Below, piece after piece: positions 8,501 to 12,788 of a DNA stretch of 12,788 nt. The notes beneath the pieces are model-generated. The model worked only from the letters and a program-made list of their open reading frames with translations. It was not told where the DNA came from and did not search any database. Both the position numbers and the translations under genes were made by a program. This DNA comes from an uncultured Clostridia bacterium. Lineage in GTDB: Bacteria > Bacillota > Clostridia > Oscillospirales > Acutalibacteraceae. How positions within the stretch are numbered: position 1 is the first letter of the stretch; each line of letters begins with the position of its first letter. The DNA is taken from NCBI GenBank assembly GCA_947626485.1, contig CANQSG010000045.1, forward strand, positions 1-12,788, given 5' to 3'.

Positions 8501-9393
8501 AACAGCGCAAACGCCCCGGGCTGGAGACCATGCGCGCGCGACACGCCTTCCTGTTCCTCGCGCCTTGGATCGTCGGCATGGTGCTCTTCTTCCTGTTCCC
8601 GATCGTGCAGGCCGTCTATTTCAGCTTCGCCCGCATCGCCATCGAGCCCGGCAGGGTAGAGACCAGCTTCATCGGGCTGGACAATTTCGATTACATCCTG
8701 TTTAAAGACACGCAGTATATCGATAATTTCCTGACCTCGCTGACCGACCTCGTGATCTCGGTGCCCTTTATCCTGATCGTCAGCCTGATCCTCGCCGTGC
8801 TGCTCAACAATCGGTTCCACGGCCGCCTCTTTTTCCGGGCGCTCTTCTTCCTGCCGGTCATCATCGCCAGCGGCGCGGTGCTCGACCTCTACCTCGGCGC
8901 CGCCGCTGCCGACGCGACCGAGATCGCGGTCAACGATTCGGTCTCCTTCTCGATGATCGACTTTTCGCAGATCTTCGCGGCGCTCAACCTGCCGACCTCG
9001 ATCGAGAATTACCTGACCGTCGCGCTCGACAACCTCTTCCTGCTCGTCTGGCAAAGCGGCATTCAGATCATCCTCTTCCTCGCCGGTCTGCAATCCATTC
9101 CCGACCTGCTCTATGAGGTCTCGCACGTCGAGGGCGCGACGAAGTGGGAGGAGTTCTGGTTCATCACGCTGCCGATGCTCGGCCGCACGATGTTCCTCGT
9201 CATCGTCTTTACCATCGTCGAAAACATCACGGCGAGCAACAACGTCCTCGTCTCGCAGGGCTATAACTTCTTCGCCAACCTCGATTACGGGCGCGGCGCC
9301 GCCGCCCTCTGGCTTTACTTCCTCGTGGTCGGCGTCCTCATCGCCGCCGTCCTGCTGCTCTATAACAAAGTGTTCTTAAAGAGGTGGAATTAG
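8497..9393 (+). CDS. Sugar ABC transporter permease, MalF type, with a divergent EAA loop (second pair)
   Basis: This 298-residue protein has six predicted membrane helices and is the first pore subunit of a second importer. It starts with TTG within a 4-base overlap (TTGA) with the DUF5696 gene. Two features set it apart from the first-pair permease. An extra segment of about 40 residues (134-175) lies between membrane helices, probably on the outer face, and includes FSMIDFSQIFAALNLP. The EAA loop reads EVSHVEG (207-213) and then ATKWEEFWFITLP, with Val-Ser replacing the consensus Ala-Ala and Glu replacing Asp. The Gly and the downstream Phe and LP remain, so ATPase coupling is probably kept. 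Sequence similarity to the first-pair permease is low, so this is not a recent duplicate. The ligand is unknown, and it may receive substrate from a partner other than a normal binding protein. Confidence 0.91.
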   Translation: MKQRKRPGLETMRARHAFLFLAPWIVGMVLFFLFPIVQAVYFSFARIAIEPGRVETSFIGLDNFDYILFKDTQYIDNFLTSLTDLVISVPFILIVSLILAVLLNNRFHGRLFFRALFFLPVIIASGAVLDLYLGAAAADATEIAVNDSVSFSMIDFSQIFAALNLPTSIENYLTVALDNLFLLVWQSGIQIILFLAGLQSIPDLLYEVSHVEGATKWEEFWFITLPMLGRTMFLVIVFTIVENITASNNVLVSQGYNFFANLDYGRGAAALWLYFLVVGVLIAAVLLLYNKVFLKRWN

Positions 9394-9394
9394 G

Positions 9395-10309
9395 ATGCGC
9401 AAACCGAAACGGCCGCAGGTGAACCTCGAAGGGGCGCTTGCCAAGCGGGCGCCCGGGCTGCTGCTGTCCGCAGCGCGCCTCCTGTTCCTGATTATCGTCG
9501 GGTTCATCGTGCTCTACCCGCTGCTCTATATGCTCGTCTATTCGCTGAAAGACCGCGAAGCGCTGCTGGATATGGAGCACGTCTGGGTGCCCCTGACCTA
9601 TCATTTTGACAACTTCCACGAGATCTGGGATCTCATCTCCTTCGGCGCCTCCCTGCGTCAGACCCTCGTCGTGCAGGTGCTCAGCGCCGCGATCGAGGTC
9701 TTCGTCTGCGCCTACATCGCCTACGGCTTCGCCCGCTTCCGCTTCCGCGGCAAACCCGTCTTCACCTTCTTCCTCATCCTCTCGCTGCTCGTGCCCGTTC
9801 AGATGTACAGCCTCTCGATGTCGGTCAACTTCCGCAATCTGCACATCTTCAACACGCCGTTTGTCTACTGGCTGCCTTCGATCTTCGGCGTCGGCATTCG
9901 CAGCGGCATGATGATCTTCATCTACCAGCAGTTCTTCCTCGGCCTGCCGAAGGAGCTCGAGGACGCCGCCGCGATCGACGGCGCCGGGCCGCTGACGACC
10001 TTCTTCAAGATCGCGCTGCCCTCCTCCGGCGTCGTGATCACGACGGTCGCGGTGCTCTCCTTCGTCTGGCACTGGAACGAGTTCTACCTCGCCAGCCTCT
10101 GCTTCCTGACCGACGACGCGCCGCTCTCCATGATGATGCGCTTTCTGCCGACTCGGCTCGAGCAGATCGGCGTCTATCCCACCTGGCCGACCTACACGAC
10201 CCTTGTCAGCGCCGCCTGCCTGCTCTACGTCGTGATCCCGCTGGTGCTGTACGTCATCTTTCAACGCAATTTTGTCCGCTCGATCGACCGGGTGGGCATA
10301 ACTGGATAA
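9395..10309 (+). CDS. Carbohydrate ABC transporter permease, MalG type (second pair)
   Basis: This 304-residue membrane protein begins one base after the previous stop codon, behind GAGGTG at 9381-9386. A basic N-terminus leads into a helix from about residue 30, with VYSLKDREALLD after it, as in MalG-type subunits. The EAA loop is canonical (EDAAAIDGAG from residue 189, then FFKIALPSSG), in contrast with its divergent partner upstream. The C-terminus, DRVGITG, is family-like. With the preceding gene it should form the pore of the second importer. No ATPase or ordinary solute-binding protein gene follows; the next gene encodes a dockerin protein. Confidence 0.93.
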   Translation: MRKPKRPQVNLEGALAKRAPGLLLSAARLLFLIIVGFIVLYPLLYMLVYSLKDREALLDMEHVWVPLTYHFDNFHEIWDLISFGASLRQTLVVQVLSAAIEVFVCAYIAYGFARFRFRGKPVFTFFLILSLLVPVQMYSLSMSVNFRNLHIFNTPFVYWLPSIFGVGIRSGMMIFIYQQFFLGLPKELEDAAAIDGAGPLTTFFKIALPSSGVVITTVAVLSFVWHWNEFYLASLCFLTDDAPLSMMMRFLPTRLEQIGVYPTWPTYTTLVSAACLLYVVIPLVLYVIFQRNFVRSIDRVGITG

Positions 10310-10324
10310 CGAAACATTTAGAAA

Positions 10325-10328
10325 GGAG
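10325..10328 (+). promoter_or_regulatory. Ribosome binding site in the longest gap of the operon
   Basis: The 27-base gap at 10310-10336 carries AAAGGAG (core GGAG at 10325-10328), 8 bases before the ATG at 10337. The gap is AT-richer than its surroundings, but no convincing promoter or terminator fits in it, so read-through from the permease gene is likely. Confidence 0.65.
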
Positions 10329-10336
10329 TTTTTGTC

Positions 10337-12511
10337 ATGAAAAAAGTAGGAGCAATACTGCTTGCCGTCGCATTGTGCGCCGCGATGCTCTGCACCGCGA
10401 TCCCCGCGCTCGCCAAGGTGACGGTCAACGACCTCGAGGTGGATCTGTCCAAATGCGTGCGTCTGAAACCGGATGACAGCGCCCTGACCTATACCCCGAA
10501 CGCATCGGGCGACGGGAGCTATGACATTTCGACCACGTCCTGGTGGGCGACCATCTTCTTCGAAAGCGCCGAAAGCACCGTGATCCATCCGGAGACGACG
10601 GAATGCTGGTTCGGCAGTCAGCTGATCGGTCTGAAAAACACGCAGGACGAATATATCATCCTGAATCAGGACTACGATTATTCCATCAACGTGGTCTATG
10701 ATTTGACGGTAGTCGGCTCGCCGAACCCCGGTTTTTATCCGCAGATCGCGCTGTGCTATAACGCCAACGCCAACCCGGCGGCGGACAACAGCGAGCGCCT
10801 CCTCGCGGCGGCGCGGCACGGTGAGACCGGCACGTATTCGCTGTCGACGCAGGTCTCCGGCATGACCCGAAACGGTTATGCGCTGCGCCTCGCCTTCGGC
10901 GGCGTCAGCTCCTTCCGCATTCGTTCTGTCACCGTCAAAGCGGTTTCCAACTCGCTCGACCTGACGAAAATCGACCAGTTCGGCGAAAAGGTCACCGGCT
11001 TCACCCCGGCGACGAAGCAGGGCGACCCCGTGACGATCACCTTTGGTGCGGAAGCGATCGCGATTGACGACACGACCACGGCGAAGCAGTGGCTGAAGGC
11101 GATGCTCCCGCTGCGCAATTCCGACGAGGAATATCTGCGGCTGAAGGAGGGCGTGACCTACATCTTCTCGGTCGATTATCAAGTTGTAAGCGGTTCCGGC
11201 CAGCTTGCCTTTATCTGCAACGACAACACCTCCGACGCGAGCATGACCGCCAATAACGGGTCAAGGGTTCTGACGGGCGGTCAGGCGTTTGCGAACGACG
11301 GCGGCGGTCAAAAGAACCTGACCGTGACCTATACCGCGAAAGCGGGCGACACGGGTCGGGCGATTCGCCTTGCGTTCGGTCACTGGGCGACGATACAGGT
11401 CGATGCGATCCGCGTCTCGCCCTGCGCGAATGCAAGCCTCGTCACGCTGGTAGACGGCGGCGTTTCCACCACGGATTATATGGTTAAGGGCGACGCGCTC
11501 CCGCAGCCGACGCCGCGCGACGCGAGCTATCTCTTCGCGGGTTGGTATGCCGATTCCGGCTTCGACGGGCAGCCTGTCGAGACCGCTGCCGGCGAAGCAA
11601 CCTATTATGCGAAATGGGATCGCACCTTCCTCAAGACCGAAATCGACCTTTCCGACGAAACGCTGTTGACCGGCTTTGTCAACACGTCGGTCGCGCAGGG
11701 CACCGGGACGGAGGCGCCGACCTATGAAGACGGCGCGCTGCACTGGGTCGTCCGCGATTACGAGCGCCAGCTCGGGGACTGGGTTCCGAGCAAAACCGAT
11801 TACACCTGGTTCCCGCTTCTCACGCTCCTGCAGGGTGGCAAAGCGCATTCCTTCACAAAGGGCGACAAGGTCATTGTCGAGGTCGGCTACCGCGTCACCC
11901 GCGTGACCGACACGAACCACGGCGTGCAGATCGGCGTCGGCGCCGGCGGCGAAGGCGTTGCCAACTGGGTTTACCCGATCGCCTCGCAGCGCAGCGATGA
12001 GACGACCCCCGACGGCAAGACGCAGTTCTTCTCCCACGTCTGGATCGTCGGCGACGCGACCTCGCCGGATCAATACACGACCCCGAAAATCGCCGTTTCG
12101 GGCGGCGGCGACATCGAGATCACCTCGATCACCCTCTACGAATGCCCGCAGGAGGTCATCCCGCAGCATCCCGTCGCGACCTATGACGACGAGGGTCAGA
12201 TCACGCACGGCTTCGTAATGCGCGGCGGCGCCCCCAAAACGATGGACAACACCGCAGAGCACAACTTCGGCGGCTGGTATAAAGACGCCGCGAAGGTCGA
12301 AGCCGTGACCGAGGACGTCACCCTGACGGCGAAATGGTACGCCAAAGCCGACGTCAACATGGACGACGACAAGGACATCCGCGACCTCGTCTTCCTGAAT
12401 GACGGCCTTGCCGACGGCAAATCCGACGCCGTGCTCGATTATAACTTCAACGAAACCGTCGACGTTCAGGAACTCAACGCCCTGCGCGTTTACCTGCTCG
12501 GCCTCTCCTGA
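10337..12511 (+). CDS. Secreted modular dockerin protein with jelly-roll-like domains and InlB-type repeats
   Basis: The 724-residue protein has a signal peptide at residues 1-26, with cleavage after ALA. Three related beta domains follow, at about 27-203, 205-368 and 430-610. Each ends in a matching strand motif: RLAFGGVSSFRIRSV from 184, RLAFGHWATIQVDAI from 344 and KIAVSGGGDIEITSI from 584. Two InlB/Flg_new-type repeats, each ending in a GWY...AKW core, lie at 369-429 and 611-670. Residues 672-724 are a type I dockerin: both loops keep calcium ligands at positions 1, 3, 5, 9 and 12 (D672, N674, D676, D680, D683 and D701, N703, N705, D709, E712). The dockerin predicts binding to a cohesin outside the cell. 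No glycosidase motif is seen, so it may be a carbohydrate-binding or adhesion component. No cohesin gene lies in this window. The jelly-roll assignment is from pattern only; the dockerin and InlB repeats are clear. Confidence 0.87.
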   Translation: MKKVGAILLAVALCAAMLCTAIPALAKVTVNDLEVDLSKCVRLKPDDSALTYTPNASGDGSYDISTTSWWATIFFESAESTVIHPETTECWFGSQLIGLKNTQDEYIILNQDYDYSINVVYDLTVVGSPNPGFYPQIALCYNANANPAADNSERLLAAARHGETGTYSLSTQVSGMTRNGYALRLAFGGVSSFRIRSVTVKAVSNSLDLTKIDQFGEKVTGFTPATKQGDPVTITFGAEAIAIDDTTTAKQWLKAMLPLRNSDEEYLRLKEGVTYIFSVDYQVVSGSGQLAFICNDNTSDASMTANNGSRVLTGGQAFANDGGGQKNLTVTYTAKAGDTGRAIRLAFGHWATIQVDAIRVSPCANASLVTLVDGGVSTTDYMVKGDALPQPTPRDASYLFAGWYADSGFDGQPVETAAGEATYYAKWDRTFLKTEIDLSDETLLTGFVNTSVAQGTGTEAPTYEDGALHWVVRDYERQLGDWVPSKTDYTWFPLLTLLQGGKAHSFTKGDKVIVEVGYRVTRVTDTNHGVQIGVGAGGEGVANWVYPIASQRSDETTPDGKTQFFSHVWIVGDATSPDQYTTPKIAVSGGGDIEITSITLYECPQEVIPQHPVATYDDEGQITHGFVMRGGAPKTMDNTAEHNFGGWYKDAAKVEAVTEDVTLTAKWYAKADVNMDDDKDIRDLVFLNDGLADGKSDAVLDYNFNETVDVQELNALRVYLLGLS
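11441..11623 (+). repeat. First InlB-type (Flg_new) repeat within the dockerin protein
   Basis: This encodes residues 369-429. It starts VTLVDGG, continues with a polar strand, FAGWYAD, and ends in YYAKWDR. The layout is typical of Listeria-Bacteroides (InlB B) repeats, which form small extracellular beta-grasp modules that act as spacers or binding elements. Confidence 0.75.
12167..12346 (+). repeat. Second InlB-type (Flg_new) repeat within the dockerin protein
   Basis: This encodes residues 611-670. It keeps the FGGWYKD and LTAKWYAK core of the same repeat type as the copy at 11441-11623, but is otherwise diverged. It joins the third beta domain to the dockerin. Confidence 0.7.
12350..12508 (+). 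other. Type I dockerin domain at the C-terminus
   Basis: This encodes residues 672-724. The two halves, DVNMDDDKDIRDLVFL and DYNFNETVDVQELNALRVYL, are each an F-hand-like calcium loop followed by a helix. All ten expected loop ligand positions are acidic or Asn. The first loop lacks the usual Gly at position 6. Dockerins of this type bind cohesin modules on scaffoldins. Confidence 0.8.
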
Positions 12512-12523
12512 CCGCCTTTCCCC

Positions 12524-12547
12524 GACCGGGTATCCCCCTACCCGGTT
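12524..12547 (+). other. Hairpin without a T-run, just upstream of the terminator
   Basis: ACCGGGTA at 12525-12532 pairs perfectly with TACCCGGT at 12539-12546 around a 6-base C-rich loop, and one G-T pair extends the stem. No T-run follows. It begins 13 bases after the stop codon of the dockerin gene. It may protect the mRNA 3' end or assist termination. Confidence 0.6.
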
Positions 12548-12553
12548 CACGTC

Positions 12554-12587
12554 CCGCGCTGCGCCCACCCCGCAGCGCGGATTTTTT
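12554..12587 (+). terminator. Intrinsic terminator of the operon
   Basis: CCGCGCTGCG at 12554-12563 and CGCAGCGCGG at 12571-12580 form a perfect 10-base-pair stem around a 7-base loop, followed by A and six T residues. This is a textbook intrinsic terminator placed 42 bases after the last stop codon. Confidence 0.9.
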
Positions 12588-12597
12588 CTCCCGCTTT

Positions 12598-12693
12598 GGG
12601 GCAGGGAAGCCCCCGCTTTTCTTCACCGCCGGGCAGGAAAGCCCCCGCATTTCGCGCCCCGCTTTCTCCCCGCCCGCCGGGCAGGATCCCGCG
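12598..12693. repeat. Three imperfect copies of a GGGCAGG-AAGCCCCCGC element
   Basis: Copies lie at 12598-12616, 12631-12648 and 12679-12693 (the last is shortened). The first two share GGGCAGG, then a G/A variant, then AAGCCCCCGC. The second and third share CCGCCGGGCAGGA. Spacing is irregular (32 and 48 bases between GGGCAGG starts). The function is unknown; the elements can form small G/C stems. Confidence 0.5.
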
Positions 12694-12788
12694 TTTTCGA
12701 TTTCTAAAAAATTTCTAAATTGCAATATCAAATAGGACAGGATAGAAAAGATCGTCAGACGAGCGATAATTGAAGATTTTACGGGGCA
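12694..12788 (+). promoter_or_regulatory. AT-rich stretch with a possible promoter for a downstream gene
   Basis: Composition changes abruptly from GC-rich to AT-rich near 12694. ATTTCTAAA occurs twice, at 12700-12708 and 12711-12719, 11 bases apart and so on the same helix face. It is followed by a weak -35-like TTGCAA (12720-12725), a 17-base spacer and a weak -10-like TAGAAA (12743-12748). A second -10-like GATAAT lies at 12765-12770. No start codon or gene is visible before the window ends. Confidence 0.3.

Noticed and set aside
8530..8532. ATG at 8530 as the start of the second MalF-type permease
   Set aside because: The TTG at 8497 has a much better ribosome binding site at the right spacing and overlaps the previous stop codon, a usual operon arrangement.
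2269..10309. The two permease pairs as a recent tandem duplication
   Set aside because: Beyond the family-wide EAA region they share little sequence, the MalF-type members differ in loop lengths, and no nucleotide repeat is apparent. They are more likely anciently separate subfamilies.
12598..12693. The GC-rich repeats as a CRISPR array
   Set aside because: Copies are imperfect, short and irregularly spaced (32 and 48 bases), and no cas genes are nearby.
1..12788. tRNA or rRNA genes, CRISPR arrays, insertion sequences or phage genes
   Set aside because: The window is almost filled by eight coding regions. The only non-coding stretch of note is 12512-12788, and no cloverleaf, regular repeat-spacer array, transposase or terminal inverted repeats were seen.

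Overview
The window is 12.8 kb of GC-rich DNA with strong G/C preference at third codon positions. All eight genes lie on the plus strand and are packed end to end. Gram-positive signs are clear: strong GGAGG-type ribosome binding sites, a lipobox signal peptide, a type I dockerin, InlB-type repeats, and carbohydrate (CUT1-type) ABC permeases without a dedicated ATPase. A GC-rich member of the Clostridia, such as a gut or rumen Oscillospirales-like fibre degrader, fits best. The species cannot be named from this sequence.

Layout: (1) 1-2265, the 3' part of a very large extracellular solute-binding protein whose binding fold is preceded by jelly-roll (CBM35-like) and helical segments; its start lies outside the window. 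(2) 2269-3171 and 3173-4078, a first pair of sugar ABC permeases. (3) 4092-6218, a secreted and membrane-anchored protein made of a beta-propeller, a TPR and a Yip1-type membrane domain. (4) 6236-8500, a DUF5696-type lipoprotein that reads like a glycoside-hydrolase-fold protein. (5) 8497-9393 and 9395-10309, a second, divergent pair of sugar ABC permeases. (6) 10337-12511, a secreted modular protein with three jelly-roll-like domains, two InlB repeats and a C-terminal dockerin. Two hairpins, the second a textbook intrinsic terminator at 12554-12587, close the unit. The last 200 bases hold GC-rich direct repeats and then an abrupt AT-rich stretch with promoter-like elements for something downstream.

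Gene spacing runs from a 4-base overlap to 27 bases, so this is almost certainly one operon. The reading I favour is a surface carbohydrate capture and import unit. The solute-binding protein and the first permease pair form one importer. The propeller-Yip1 protein, the DUF5696 lipoprotein and the second permease pair form a second module that has no conventional solute-binding protein. The dockerin protein would act outside the cell, possibly docked on a cellulosome-like scaffold. No nucleotide-binding subunit is encoded here, so a shared MsmX-type ATPase from elsewhere is expected. The substrate cannot be read from the sequence.

The most interesting elements are the DUF5696 lipoprotein, the propeller-TPR-Yip1 fusion and the SBP-less second permease pair, which together look like a poorly described transport-associated system.
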